Source: Bradysia coprophila
Taxonomy: Eukaryota > Arthropoda > Insecta > Diptera > Sciaridae
Length of the DNA: 64,000 bases
Direction: 5' to 3'
Assembly: GCF_014529535.1 (NCBI RefSeq)
Contig: NC_050738.1
Span: forward strand, 248,001 to 312,000
Shown: piece by piece, positions 1 to 13,290 of the stretch
Position numbering within the stretch: position 1 is the first letter of the stretch
Layout of the letters: every line of letters starts with the position of its first letter
The notes under the pieces: model-generated
The model's input: only the letters and a program-made list of their open reading frames with translations
Databases searched by the model: none
Told to the model about the DNA's origin: nothing
Made by a program: the position numbers and the translations under genes

Positions 1-3000
1 TAGGCGAGTTCGTAACTATTTTGCATAAAAATGTTGGTTTGACGTTTAAAACGTCACTTTGACAGATGGAACAGACCGACTTTTGATCCCAACTGTCACA
101 ATTAATAGACCTCCATTTCCTATAATAAGCGATTATTCTGAGTCCTGTCATGTGCAAGTGGTACAAAATGCTCTATAGACTCGAGTCTATAATGAAGTTG
201 TTTTTCTCCAGAAGCTTTTATCAAGCCCGATTTCCTAGAATCGAATTAACATTTCAGCGAATATGTTGAGTAGTAGCTTTTGTTTAAGATAACTCCAGAA
301 TCAAACGAATTTCTTTAATCTAATCGCCATTTTTACAGCTGTTGATTGATTAGGGAGCAATAATTTAATGTAACGCAACCTATTGTCATACATAATATAC
401 GATATGTACTCTCATAATTACGTTTTGATTTAAATTGTAAGTTTTATTTTATCATAATTAATTTGATTCTCGTTGACTTTGCGATAAGCCAACAAATATA
501 TTGATTTTTTGTTTTGAAACAAAATAAAAGTTCGTAATCATTCTTCAATTTACGCTAATTCACATGAATCGAGCAATAGGATAATCTCATAATCCATATG
601 CTAAGATAGGCAGTCTAACGTCGTTGTTTATGTGTTCGAACATTTTTCGGATCAGACCGACTTCCTTTTAGCACATCTACATGGTATACTTATCAATTAT
701 GATATGAATAATGGGCGTGTATTGATTGTATCCGAAGCCAGATGAAACATATTTTGATGCATCTGATGAATTGACCAGAAAGAAATTGTAGAAAATGTGT
801 ATAACGTTTTCTGAAAAGTACTTTACACAACGTAGTATATTTCTCTAAGGAGATAATAGTTATTTACATGATTAATAAGTTGAAAAGTATAGTTTTCGTG
901 TGAATTTTGTTGATGCGAGGCGAAGCGGAGGTCAATTAACACACGAACACGAGACTTTTCAACTTTTTATCCCGAGTTATATGATGGATTTTACATGCTT
1001 TTGAAACCTAAACAAAATTTCTTGTTTTCTCTAGGTGTGTAATAGGCCACTTTCGACCCTAGGGAAAACACAAGCATGTAAATAGCACATTATTTTATGC
1101 TGTCAAAATTAGTTTTACTTTATTGAGTTAGCGTACGTGTCTATGGGGTTGTGACGAAAAACTTGATTTATTTGGATGAAAGTGGTCCTGACACAATGGC
1201 TCGGTAAATCAATCATCCTGATCCTGATATCCTACATTTCTCCGATAGATACACATAATCTACGATTATCTACCATTCTTTATACTTTTCACAACGCAGG
1301 CGAAAAAAAAGTCATTTTCTCACCTCAGCTGAAACTTCGGGAGCTTCTGTTGTGATAAACGTTGTGTTGAGCTTGGTAACAAAAGTAGGAAACTTTATTT
1401 TCTCGGGTGACTTGGTTCTCGCACGAACAACACCTTCGAAATGAAGTTTGCATCTTTTTTCTCACTTCGGTGAACAAATAACTGTTATCGAACTAGATGT
1501 CGATTGTCGAGGCAGAGTCCATAGTGTTTTATCATCAAATTACATTATTACACTATGACGGTCATCTGCTATTGGTAACAACGACAAAAATAAGCGATAT
1601 ACCACGAACAAGAAAATTTATAATTAAGGGTATGGTGATATAATTGAAGTACTAGATTTCACATCAATCTGAAAATATGAAGGATTTGATCTATACCTAG
1701 GTAGGGAACAATCAATTGATCAAAACTTAATCTAGCTCATCATATTTTAAATTTTGGTAGAAGCACGTTCCGCTGTAATTTACTAAAAAAAATATTTTTA
1801 TCATCAAAAGACGAATTATAGTTTTCTAATCTTTGATTTTCGAAATGTAAGGAATTTAGGCTGAAGATACGTCCATTGTATCAAGTTAAACATGTTTGAG
1901 TGTTTCTGTGGAACACTACAATCTCTACTAATAATTCATTATTAAATTCGATTCTATTGTAAAGTTGTTGAGTTAAATCAACCAACTCATGTATGTTCCT
2001 CTGTATCAGGTGCAGGTAGCCATTATCACTTCTAATTCATTCAAAATATGTATTTTTTTCAAATTTATCTACTTGACTTTGAAAACTTGATTTCAATTTG
2101 TCGTTATAACTGTATTGTTAGATTGAGCTGAGATTTTGTTTAAAGTACAGAGCAGGGACTATTTTTTGTAATAAAAATCTAAATCGTCAGCATTTTTCTA
2201 AACTAAAATTCTTACTAGAATTAGGTAAACTCTGTCCAAGTCTTCCGTGTCACAGACATGATTCCTTGTTATAGAAGTGTGTGATTCATTCCTGATCCTG
2301 ATGAATGTAAAGATTATCGAGGGATAAACGTCTCGATTAAATGCTGTCACGGGGTGAAGTATACGTCAATAAACGTCAATCTACACGTTCTAGTGAAGAT
2401 GAGTGAATACAACAAATACCAGTACTGTTTAGCGGTCAAATGCATAACAAAATACAAATAAATGAGTCACAAGGTTTTCCCTAATCATTTTTCCCTCAGA
2501 GTTCGCACTTCAATCACCGATAAACAATTCTGTGACGCAAAAGCAACTGTCATTTTTTCAGACAGTTACTGTACGTATAAGTAAAAAAGGCCTGTCGGTT
2601 CGTTCATAATCTACTAAATACTTTCTTAAGCTTTTGATAAACGGATAATCATCAGTTATGGACAAAGATGACAAATATAAGCTTTGTGTTTGAGGTTCTA
2701 TTGCATTCTGAGTAGTAATAGTAGATTTATACTGTGTCAATATTTTTAGTTCTGTTCTTACTAGCGATTATGGCAATTCGCTTTCGACTGGGTTACCGCA
2801 ATAATTCGCCCCTATACGCCGTAATCTACTATTACATGATAACGTGCAGTAAAGTGCACTTTACGTGAGTTTGACAAGACAATCAAGAAAAATCCGTTGG
2901 TGCTAATAGTGAAATTGTAATAAATAACAATTTCGAATACTCATTAATGAGTCCTAATCATCTTCATTTATCACACCATTCTTGTTACGATAATCCGAAT

Positions 3001-6000
3001 TTTTTACGACCACTATCTTCAACATCTAATTGTCGTTGGGTTGTTATCTAATCTTCGCACATCGCATCATCAATTTCATATATATTTATCTAAATCGAAA
3101 AAACACTCAACTATATCTACATCCACACGTAGTGTTACGTAGTCAGACCTTTTTACGACATACTTCTTTTGAAAGAAAGTGAATGTGAAATTTATGGAAT
3201 CCCAATGGAGTGATTTATGTTTGTATCGATGTGATAAAGTCTGAGATGCGCCTGAACGTGTTTATGTACCGTTGACAGACCAAACATCCTTCTACGAAAC
3301 TTTTATTTACCTAGCCGGAATGAACTTTGCTCGGTTGATTGAAGTACAATTGAAAAAAAAACGTTTAGAAAATAATCGTAAGCTTTTTATCATTTTTTTT
3401 TATATGTAATCTGTGTAACGACTTGCCGAAAAACGTTTATTATACTCAATGATTGTACCACATCGTACAGTTCGTACACAACCGTTCGGTAGTATAGAAG
3501 TGGAATAAACATTTAAACATTTAGTCGATGTTCCACAGCGCTTTTGTACACAGTTTTCATGTTAAATAAATCGCATTACACTTTGAACATAACAATACAT
3601 TCGATGCAAATGAATTAAATGATTTTTTTTTTCGTCACAGATCATATTTTGGCAAAGTGTTTTAGTTTTTGTTCGTGAGCCTAAATAGATTCAAATTGAT
3701 AGACTAGATTACAGAAGAAAAAAAAAGGAAGAAAAAATTTCTTGTACAAAGACCAGATTCTCATAAAGCTAAAAAAATGACCAGTGAGTATTCAAATGTT
3801 CATGATGTGACCACAATGATGAGATGCATGCATATTGTGCTGTTGATTAAGTTGTTGAATATTACAAAGATTTGATTTTTTTGCTACCGCAGCGTTGTAT
3901 CATTTTATGGGTTCATTGATCACATCTTTTTTACGTAATTTGTATTTAACTTTCGATTGTCTTTAGTGTTTAAGTTTCTCAAATTGAAAGACATCGGCAA
4001 GTGAATCTGAACGTTTAACAGACCACAAAAACACGAAATTAAGCGATAGTGATTTCCGTCTTATCAAAATGAAGTGAAAGATTTCTTTTCAATTTGTTAA
4101 ACAAAATGAAGTAATAGATTTGAGAATCCTAATTAGAGACGTGCTTATCGTCTGTCAAGGATTCAAGAGTAAACATTTGTTTGTTGTTGTTTAAATCGTT
4201 GTAAAAAATACACTACACCCACCCGATGAATATTCCATTGTGTTTACTGTCAACAGATTTCATTTTCATTATAAGAAAATACACCACCCACCCAATAACA
4301 ATTCGAGTTTACTTTTTTTTTGCGATAGCCTGTGTGTCTCATCTCGCTGATTTTGTTACAATCAATATTCGATCTTATGTGTTTGCCAATACGACTGAAT
4401 TTTACGTAAATCGAAATAAATTTTAATTTCATCTTGAAAATTTTACGTGACGTGTCTTTTCATTCATTTTGCTAAGATAACAAACGATATCCTTTTAAAA
4501 ATGGCAAATATATTGCCGGTATTAACAAATCTTTTACTTCTTTTGGTTAAAGTATTAAGAGAATGATTAGAAATCTTTTACTTCATTTGTTTTCACATAA
4601 AATTTGCTATATATGACCAAAGTTAGGCGGGGCCTATCGTTTATTGCTATCGTCGTATGAAAGCTCACAATAATAATGGCGACTCTGAGAGATTTAATGA
4701 GAGGATGCGGAAATTCGAATAAAAAGAAGTTTTTTTTACAAAAAATACTATTTGCCTGTGAATCATTTCCATTTACCGGTAAAAATATTTTATCTTCTTC
4801 AATGTGGTTTTAACGTATCGTCAATACACTCTCTAGCAAACAAACTCCGTTTTGACGCGGTCAAAATACCACCTTATTCCTTTGTTTGTAGACGCATACA
4901 CTGATAACTAAGTTCTCATTTTACTTGTAAAATGCAAAGGCTACGTTGCATTTTTACCACCTTAGTAAATGTAATTAGGTGGCTAGAGAGGGTCTTGGTA
5001 TCGTAAATACATTGACATTAACTTTCTTCACTCATGCTTCAACTACAATCGATCACGAATTGTTTTGATTTTTTAAGTATTTTGTTTTGATATGTTTGTG
5101 GATCCGAACATTTTAAGAAATTAAATATTGAACGGCGATTACTTAAAAAAAAAACGGTCAAAACGGACGTATTTTGAAGCATCATTCCGTGTCAACAAAA
5201 ATATTTCATGATCGATGGATGTTTGTAATTTGTGAAAAATGGTTCTTCATTTGAGTAGATTACTAGTGTGTGTACGAAATTGAAGGAAATATGTGAAAGT
5301 GAATCAACAACGACTTGATTTTTGGCCTAATTCCCGCAACCTCCTAAGCAAGTTTCGTTTGCTCACATTAAAAACAAAATTTAAGTCTGAAAACAACCGT
5401 TCACAATACACCTTCTTCATTTGGAAGACTTGTTTCTTTGATCAACCGAATTTTAATTTAAAATTAACTCAAAATATGATAACATTGCAAGGAAAACACA
5501 CAGTTTAACATTGACAATAAGCTAATTTATTCGGAACATCAAACTCATTGAACTTGAATTCAATATAAAAACCCATTGAATTTGCTTATTTCGCGTTTTG
5601 TATTTTGTCAATTTTTCGCTATTCAAGATAAATATCGGAAAATGCCGCACGGTCATAGCTATAATAATATGCTATACGTATCTCGCTTTAACACAATCTT
5701 GAATGAGAATCGCGTGTTATGTTTTGATGGATGACGAGCTGAATGCATTTTCATGCGCATTTTATGGCAACAAATATATATTTAGCCGTCTCGTACTTGT
5801 CGAAATGTTGATGAAAATACGAATTTTTCTTAGTTATGAAAAATAAGCGAGTTGTTGTTTATTGAGGACGTCGTCTATTAATAATAATTAGTAATTTCAC
5901 TTGACGATCAGAAGAAATTATTTTCACTTTGGAAAGGTATATCCATGAAAGCCTTGCGGTTTGTGTGAATTGAGATTTAATAAAGAAATTAATTTACTTT

Positions 6001-6155
6001 ACCTCCCAACCTTTGTACCGTTTAATAACTTATTATCATCGCTTGTATGCCGTTTTCTTTCGTTATGTTCTTCTTCAATTTACATTCAACATTTTCATCA
6101 TTGTTATGCATTCACAGATACAAACGGAGACGTCTTTACAATAACAACAACCCAA
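1..6155. other. Intergenic, no gene recognised
   Basis: No open frame here looks like a conserved protein, and the longest ones are AT-rich chance frames. Visible structure is limited to a short imperfect palindrome near 875-968 (listed separately) and four copies of the AATCTNNTACTTC motif (1646, 4108, 4528, 4572). The last few hundred bases may hold a non-coding 5' exon of the aquaporin gene, because a plausible acceptor (attcacag) ends just before its start codon region at about 6117. Confidence 0.6.
875..968. repeat. Short imperfect palindrome (foldback)
   Basis: AAGTTGAAAAGT at the left is matched by ACTTTTCAACTT at the right. The arms continue imperfectly through a CGTGTG / CACACG stretch around a GC-richer centre (gaggcgaagcggagg). 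It looks like a small foldback element or its remnant. I saw no target duplication. Confidence 0.5.
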
Positions 6156-8476
6156 ATGGAACTGAAGAAAAATGACAACGCTCCTCGCGCCAGCTCGTTC
6201 ATTCCGCAACTCGAGAAACGACATTTCCTAATTAAGTGTAAGTGGTTTAAGATTCATCTGTTTCAGTAGAACCGCATAGTGTATCGATATATTAAACTAT
6301 ATCTCAGGCTTCCGAATTTGAAAGCCTTTTCTGATAACGAAATACGAATAGTAAAGAAGAGAAACTTATGGAATTAATATTGCGTGACACTACGTTAGGA
6401 CTGAGTTTCTTTTTTAATTACTCTTGACAATGAGTGGAGATTTATCAGAATGAGATTAATTTTATGGCAGGTGTAATAATTGCTATCATCGAATCCATAA
6501 TTGCTTCATTATCTGATCGGTTGTTGAATTATGACAGTGACACGAAAGTATTGCCTTTTTTATTGCTTAACAATGAACGAAGGAAAACTGTAATAAAATC
6601 ACAAATGTGACTTACCGCCCAAATTTTCCGTGGAAATTGGTAGATTGTTGATTTGACGATAAAGATTTGTAGCAATTTAAGTGACATCACCTCAATTTCT
6701 TTTGTTCGAAGCAAAAGAACAAAAGAGACTCGAAGAAAGTCGAAGTTGCGCAAACTTGGTTCAGACAGAAAAAGTGATGCTGTGCGAAAATCGCAATTGA
6801 AAATTTTTGCTGGTCCTTTTATGTCGTAAGTGGAATATGGCATGCAACTAGGGCATTTGTTGACCGATTTTTGTGATTATTTTCATGGGATTAGCACAGA
6901 GTTGGATCGGTTATCGGAAAAACCGAAAATTTCGGTTCGGATTAAACCGAACCGAAAATTTCGGTTCGGATTGAACCGAACCGAAAACTTTGGTTTTGTC
7001 GAAAAACAATATGAAATGAAGGCAGACTCGTCAAAATTGATTGATTTCATTATGAACTAACCAAAAAGAAGTAAATGGAGCAATTGCATGATACTTTTAT
7101 TGAGAATTGAAAATCTCATAAGTTCTTGTCAAATTCGTTTTCTCACAAAAATCGCATGCAATTGCTCCATTTACTTCTTTTTGTTTAGTTCATAATGAAA
7201 TCAATCAATTTTGACGAGTCTGCCTTCATTTCATATTGTTTTACGACAAAACCAAAGTATTCGGTTCGGTTCAAACCGAACCAAAAATTTCGGCTCGGTT
7301 CAATCCGAACCGAAATTCTCGGTTCGGTTCTATCTGAACCGAAATTTTCGGTTTTTCGGATAACCGATCCAACTCTGGATTAGCAACGAAGTCTTCGAGA
7401 AACGATTTAATTTTAAGGCTTAGCTTAAAGTTGATACAGGCAAATTCACCGAACTTTGATGAAAAATATTTGGATGAATATTACCATTTTAAAGACAAAT
7501 TTTTTCTTCAAATTTTCCTAATTGATCCTGAGCCAATTTCTATCGAAAAACATTTTAACCCTTCAGGTCTACCAATATCTACAGTGGACATGATCTGTAT
7601 GTTTCTTGGGGAACTATTCGGTACAACTTTGTTACTTTTATTCGGATGTATGGGTGGATTAAACTGGGCCGGTACGGAACAGCCAGCATTTGTTGGGCCA
7701 TTTATTTTCGGCTTAGTAGTGATGTCACTTGTTCAATGCTTCGGTACGATTTCCGGAGCTCATTTCAATCCGGCTGTCACACTGTGTGCGCTTATCTATC
7801 GCTTGATTTCGATCCCAGTAAGTGCGATTGATGAAAGCGTAGCAAAATGATACTAATTCTTGTATCAACAGATGGCCATTGCGTATCTTATAGCTCAAGT
7901 AGCTGGAGCTATTATGGGTTTCGGTTTGTTTATGCTGTTAACGCCCGACGGGATATTCCGTCCGGAAGGTACAATAGGCGCTGGTATATGCAGCACTGTA
8001 CCGCGACCTGAACTGACAACCGTGCAAGTGTTCTTCTTGGAATATTTTGCGACAACGGTTTTGATTACGCTGTGTTGCTCGTCCTGGGATCCCAGAAACG
8101 CTCAACAACAAGATTCTGTTGCTATAAAATTTGGCTTCGCTGTTTCGGTACTATCAATGACAGTCGTAAGTTGACGAATTTTGAGTTAAGATGACAACAA
8201 GAAACCAAAACAAAATTATCAATATTGAATTAGGGTCCAGCAACCGGTAATAGCATGAACCCGGCCAGGACACTTGGTCCCGCATTACTAAATGGTGATT
8301 GGGACTTGCATTGGGTAAATTGAGAGTTGTGTGTGGCCATTCTAACAATATTAAGCAAAGGAAAATTGTTTTTCCAGGTTTATTGGGTGGCACCAATGTC
8401 CGCAGCGCTTATTACCACTTTAATCTACAAGGCACTATTCTTCAGAGATGCTCCTGCCGCAAAGAAGGATAGTTAG
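6156..8476 (+). CDS. Aquaporin, entomoglyceroporin-like
   Basis: This is a membrane channel of the MIP family. Exons are 6156-6237, 7567-7817, 7872-8165, 8234-8314 and 8378-8476. They sum to 807 nt, giving 268 aa in frame, which is normal for an aquaporin. Six hydrophobic segments are visible. The two pore motifs are NPA at residues 95-97 (GAHFNPAVT) and NPA-R at 218-221 (GNSMNPARTLGPAL). The position that is His in water-selective insect aquaporins (GFAVTLGH) aligns with Ser206 here (GFAVSVLS). That His-to-Ser/Ala change in the ar/R filter is known from the insect entomoglyceroporins (Eglp), so glycerol or small-solute transport is inferred. The first exon is the least certain part; it rests on the phase match across intron 1 (AAG T / GT CTA) and an ATG in good context. 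Intron 1 holds a foldback transposon. Confidence 0.9.
6897..7377. mobile_element. hAT-like foldback MITE in aquaporin intron 1
   Basis: A 481-bp element is almost entirely palindromic. Its arms of about 220 bp begin CAGAGTTGGATCGGTTATC and end in the reverse complement. It is flanked by an exact 8-bp direct repeat, GATTAGCA (6889-6896 and 7378-7385). An 8-bp target duplication and a CAGAG terminus fit the hAT superfamily. The outer part of each arm carries several short repeats of the type ACCGAAAATTTCGGTTCGG. There is no transposase, so it is non-autonomous. It does not interrupt coding sequence. Confidence 0.85.
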
Positions 8477-9984
8477 AATGGTTTCCAAACATAGGTATAG
8501 CGGTCGATATCTATTGTGTGCAGTAACGGTTATACTGCTGTGATGTGATAATAGTAGTTTTTTAAGCAAGACTGAACGAAAAAAAAGAACAATCTTATTG
8601 AACCGGAAATGGAACTCTAGTCGTAAGGGTTCCGCTTTTATACACCATCGAATTTTTGCTCAGAGACTAATGATTTATTTAAAAAAAAATATTTAGACGA
8701 ACATAGGCAGTACAGTGAATTTTAGGTCCTGAAATAATAATTTCCTTCAGTCGCTGTGACTGACGCGCCAGTATTTTTTTATTTACTAATTTTTCGATCA
8801 GTATTTGTTTGTTTTAGCAATTTAAGTATTCTTTATTGTAGCGGTTAAGTAAAGAGTTATTAAAGAAGACGAGACGTTTTAATGTGTGGAGAAACGGTGA
8901 TATTAAATCGTATAGGATTAGTGAAGTTTGTCTTTTGATATGACGTGCGTTGTAAAATAATTTTCGATTCAATAAAAAAAAATCACAAAAAAGAACACAC
9001 TTGTCCAAATACAATATCTCAACTAGAACGAACTGGCTCAGTAAAGCCGTTAATGTGTAGCTTTAGGAGAGAAAAATTGCAAGATAAGAGGCACGAGAAA
9101 AAAAAAGTTTTGAAACGTAAACAATTTTAGTCTTCTACAGCAGAGGAGATTCAATAAAAAAAATTCTGATTAAACAACAATGGTATCATCTGTTAACACT
9201 CCTAATTTTTCAATAAAATATACTCGCAACTCTTCGCGTAGAAGAATGTTTCAAATGTTTGTGGACCTGTGCAATTGACTGGCGACATGGTTATAAACTC
9301 TGATAATTTATGATATATAAATGTGCGACTTATTTAAAAAGATAACGACTTAACCTATTACAGGCGACGAGCAAATCATGATGCACCAGTATATTTATCG
9401 ATCAAAGTATTTTTCAATTGTTATACGTAAGGTAACATTTCAAAGATGGAATCTCGTTGACCAGCCAAATATAGCTTTAAGTTATATCAGTAGATTGACA
9501 CAGAATCGTTCAATTCATTAGAGCTTGCACTTGCACAGGGAATTACCAATTTTTGTAATGAGTGGCTCAATATTGGATCTCGACCAGGAGTGTGTCTACT
9601 CGACGAAGCTATTCAACGTCATTATTGATCTTTCTGGCGAAACGGCGATATCCTGAAGAAATGACAAGTCATCGACGTACGAACCATTTCTTCAGGAGGT
9701 CTTGGTATTTTCAATGCAATTTGAACGTCAGCAGTCTGCATATTTATGGTAGTTGTTCCTTTCAGTGGAAATTATTTTTTCTTCCTTCCCTAATCAGTGT
9801 CGTGTCGATTTTTAATTTTTTTGAAGATCTAAAAGAAATCGAAGCTGCGTTTCTCGTCTAAATGCAATGAGGATGGGAATTAATTGACTTTGAGTATGTC
9901 TGAAATTCTTCGTTTTCTTAACCTATTCTATAAATAAACGCCAAACTCTATCTGATGCTGTCTTATACAGCAAAATACATGTTT
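8477..9984. other. Aquaporin 3' flank and intergenic
   Basis: The first several hundred bases are probably 3' untranslated sequence of the aquaporin gene. A short frame at 9558-9652 opens with ATG and encodes about 31 residues (MSGSILDLDQECVYSTKLF...), but it has no recognisable continuation. I do not call it a gene. Confidence 0.5.
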
Positions 9985-11303
9985 AAACGAGCCATCAGAA
10001 CAGTCGGAGCGTTTGCTGCGACTGAGCCCCGTACAAACCCGTATATCTATTGCGTACGTGACCCTAGTGCGTCTGTCACCCTACTTTGACCGTAAGCCTA
10101 TTGCGTCGGTTAATGTAGTTACACTGATAAAAAATTTCGTCAACATACATCCAGTATGTATGAAATGGCTGGCAGACAGCTTCATTTCTGCCTTACTTCG
10201 GATATGTATATTCCAACGTCTGGCAAGTATATCGTACATGTTCGACGTACAAACATACGAGTGACACGAATAATCACGAGCAGTACGTATGACTATACGT
10301 CGGACGTGTATGATATACATGTCAGACGTTGGATATACATGTCAGACGTTGGAATATACATATCCGAAGTAAGGCAGAAATGAAGCTGTCTGCCAGCCAT
10401 TTCATACATACTGGACGCAAATTTTTTTATCAGTGTAAAGTAAAATTATTATGGAATGTGTACATCTTAGAAATTGCGCATAGCGCAATTACGAAGCCCC
10501 GTACGACGTTTCTTTCAAATGAAACAAAAATTTCAAATCGCCCTAAAATTTTAATTTATTGAGTATAAATACACATAGGGCCCTAGTACCGGCCTTAGTC
10601 CGAGGAAACAAATTTAATTTTTTTTTCAACTACATTCTATTCGGCCTTCGATTACCTTCTAAATTAAACAAAAATTACGAAAGACGGATGAAATTTACGC
10701 GAGTTGTATGTAAAATACACATAGGGCCCTAGTACCGGCCTTAGTCCGAGGACCCAAATTTAATTTTTTTTCAACAACATTCTATTCGGCCGTTGATTAC
10801 CTTCCAAATGAAACAAAAATTACGAAAGACGGATGAAATTTACTCGAGTTATATGTAAAATACACATAGGGCCCTATTAGCATTTCACTTCTAAGGCCCT
10901 AACTCATGATCCACGCATCCGATTTTAAAAAACTTTTTTTTCCTGGATTGGTATTGACAATACCTATCATTTCCATCGTTTGTTTTGCCATAAATATCAC
11001 CAAAAGACCTTAAATCACTTAGGTGGCCCTAACTCACGAAGGGCCGACCCGAATATGCCCATCTTCGAACTTAGCCTCACTATCTCGACTATCTTTCAGG
11101 GGAAAAAACATTTTTGAAATCGGATTTGATTTACTCAAGATATCGACGTGACGGACAGACGGACAGACAGACAGACAGACAAAATTTTTATTGCGGATTC
11201 GTCATCTATGAACATATGCAAACACTTTGCTTCGAATTCCATCAATTACACACGGCATCGTAATCCTATAAGCCCCTTTGTACTTCGTACGGGGCTAAAA
11301 AAT
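9985..11303 (+). repeat. Dispersed non-autonomous repeat, family 1, copy 1
   Basis: The copy begins AACGAGCCATCAGAACAGTCGG and matches 22406-23643 from its first base. It contains two tandem units of about 145 bp (10584 and 10730), a gacagacagacaga run at 11157-11180, and a terminal hairpin AGCCCC-GTAC-GAA-GTAC (read on the minus strand) that ends in ...GGGGCTAAA. The 3' half shares layout and phrases with the 13291-14530 family. No protein is encoded. Copy 1 is interrupted by a MITE at 10122-10435. The superfamily is unassigned; the hairpin near a CTAA end is faintly Helitron-like, but the spacing is wrong for a standard Helitron end. Confidence 0.7.
10122..10435. mobile_element. Tc1/mariner-like MITE with TA duplication
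   Basis: A 314-bp element starts CACTGATAAAAAATTT and ends AAATTTTTTTATCAGTG, with arms of about 95 bp that pair imperfectly. It is flanked by TA (10120-10121 and 10436-10437). The other copy of the host repeat, at about 22540, has the uninterrupted sequence GTAGTTAAAGTAAAATT, so an empty site is present in the same window. That makes the boundaries unusually secure. Confidence 0.85.
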
Positions 11304-11663
11304 GAAGTAATAGATTTGAAAAATCAATCTTTTTTACGTTACTTACTATGCGTTTCAAAATACACGCGTAACTTTTAGAACAAAATCACTTTGTTTTGAC
11401 CATATGTTCTGCCCGCATCGGGTTCGCATAAAATCTGTTTTTAAAAGCGAATGTCTCTTCGTTTTTCCATTGAGAGTTTGCATTATATTTATAAAAACAT
11501 GAAAATCAGATTACATTCGTTGGTAACTCAGAATGCAGTGAAGTGATTAAACCTCGGAGCACTAAATCAAGCACAAATCACTAGTAGGATCTTCATTTAT
11601 GTTGTACTGTTGCACGTCAGCAGTCAGATTCTTTCAAAACACCGACGAAGGTTCTTGTAAACA
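11304..11663 (+). promoter_or_regulatory. Upstream region of recombinase-derived gene 1
   Basis: This is non-coding sequence between the repeat and the start codon of gene 1. It starts with one exact copy of the dispersed GAAGTANNAGATT motif (11304-11316). It also contains CTTTGTTTTGAC (11390-11400), a phrase that recurs upstream of members 3, 4 and 5. A transcription start near the TCAGATTC at about 11623 is possible but not supported by a clear TATA box. Confidence 0.3.
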
Positions 11664-13243
11664 ATGTCTTCGGAAGATGATGACATGGACTATGACACTA
11701 CATTGATCAAGGCTGATTCTTTAAATGCTGAAGCGGTGGCGCCTAAGGCGAACCCAAAATACAGCAAAGTGTATGAGGATTTCCAGAAGTGGAACGAAAC
11801 AAATGGTGCCACTCCGGTGACAGAAGACGTTTTGATGAAATATTTTACGGAACTGGCAGTCAAAAGCAAACCAACAACGTTATGGGTGTATCAGTCGATG
11901 CTAAAGTCAACACTTCGAATAAACGATAATATTGATATCAGTAACTATTCGACGTTGATCAACTTTCTGAGAGGAAAAAACGCCGGATACAAACCCGTTA
12001 AGGCGACCGTGTTTACAGAAGAAGAAATGAATAAGTTTATTAATGAGGCTCCTGACGAGCAGTGGTTAGACGTAAAGGTATATTGTCCTAAAGATTCAGA
12101 CATCCGGCATTCCATAACGTGCCACTCGTCTTCTAGGTTGTCTGTATATTTGGTATCAACGGTGTTCACAGCTCCAGCAAACTTATCAACGTCATGATCG
12201 ACCACATCAAAGTTTATGAGGATTTGATTTTGGTGACAATACCGAAATCAGAAACTAGTGCTAAGCGAACATTCACAGTGACTGGGACGTTTTTCACTGT
12301 TATGCATAAATACATACGTTTGCGACCTGAAAATTCAATGATCAACCGGTTCTTTCTGCGTTATCGCGACGAAAAATGTACACCGTTACCGATGGGTCGA
12401 AATAGATTCTTTGAAATGCCACGCAGGATTGCTAAGTATCTGAAACTGCCAAAGCCGGAGCTATATTCAGGTAAAATCATTTACCCTCTAATTCAGGCGG
12501 TGATCGAAAAACCAACAAAATTTGCGTCTTCTTTTAGCGAACTCATTCCGCATGAATGCTAGCCATATCGCATCAGCAAATTCGACCATTGCTTGGGAAT
12601 CATTGAATAATGTTCCTGAGCAACCACAAACTCAATATTCACTGGACTATGAGACCGGTCACCTTAGAACGTCTTTATCAGCTACGTACGCAGGTCCATC
12701 TGTCTCTGTCCCAAGCTGCATGAACGGTGGCAGACACGATCATCGGAATGGTAAACGAAATGACAATAAGACTGAAAGGACTGGAAGCGATGGTATGTCA
12801 TTCGGCTACATCAACGAGCGAAATGACCCCAACAAGAAATACTCTTTTCAGAACACATCTGCACGATAAACTGTGGCCAGGTAAAATGCGCCACGGAGGA
12901 AAATGAGATGGGCGCATTGCATGCATTTTCCATAATGAAACCAGACGATTACAAAATTATCGAAGTCATACCCGCCCTATTCGCTTCGGATCCAATTTGT
13001 CGATGGATAGTGGCGTACACCCATACCGTTGATCCGGTATCCTCATACAATGGTGACGAAACGTTTGCAGACATAACGAGATCAACACCGAACAATGTTA
13101 CAGTGATTCAGAAATATATCAGACATAGGTCTTCTCAGCTGCTGCCAGCATATGTTGTGGTATATGGTGTGAATTGTCGGTGCCAGTCGAAGCAGTCCGA
13201 ACTGTACAACTATGAAGTGAACGAAATCAAATACGAAGTTTGA
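11664..13243 (+). CDS. Crypton recombinase-derived protein, array member 1
   Basis: Exons 11664-12077, 12137-12470, 12538-12792 and 12852-13243 sum to 1395 nt (464 aa) in frame. The layout shared by all members is as follows. An acidic start (MSSEDDDMD) is followed by a SAM-like core-binding domain (about residues 30-140, with KYFTELAVKSKPTTLW and ending DEQWLDVK). Next comes a degenerate tyrosine-recombinase catalytic fold (about 140-260, with NRFFLRYRDEKC and PRRIAKYLKL), a variable linker with SLDYETG, and a C-terminal domain with CX3CX4C, CRWIVAY and NCRCQ. The Crypton relationship rests on the KPTTLW...NAGYKP...EAPDEQWL...F..PRR...SFR string, which matches the order in Crypton proteins. 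The catalytic Arg I, Lys, His and Tyr are not recognisable; Arg II survives in NSFR. The C-terminus is NEIKYEV, an I-K-x-E sumoylation-like site. It is probably a nuclear DNA-binding or scaffold protein (inference). Confidence 0.85.
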
Positions 13244-13290
13244 AATATATTTTGCATTTGCTGTGCAATGGATCGACTTTTATAATCTTT

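Noticed and set aside
7195-7383. Open frames with repeated FRFGLNRTE-like peptide in the aquaporin intron
   Set aside because: They arise from the ACCGAAAATTTCGG subrepeats of the hAT foldback arms.
11304-11316. GAAGTANNAGATT as a terminal repeat of the family 1 element
   Set aside because: Most other copies of the motif are not next to this element, and the element's second copy lacks it.
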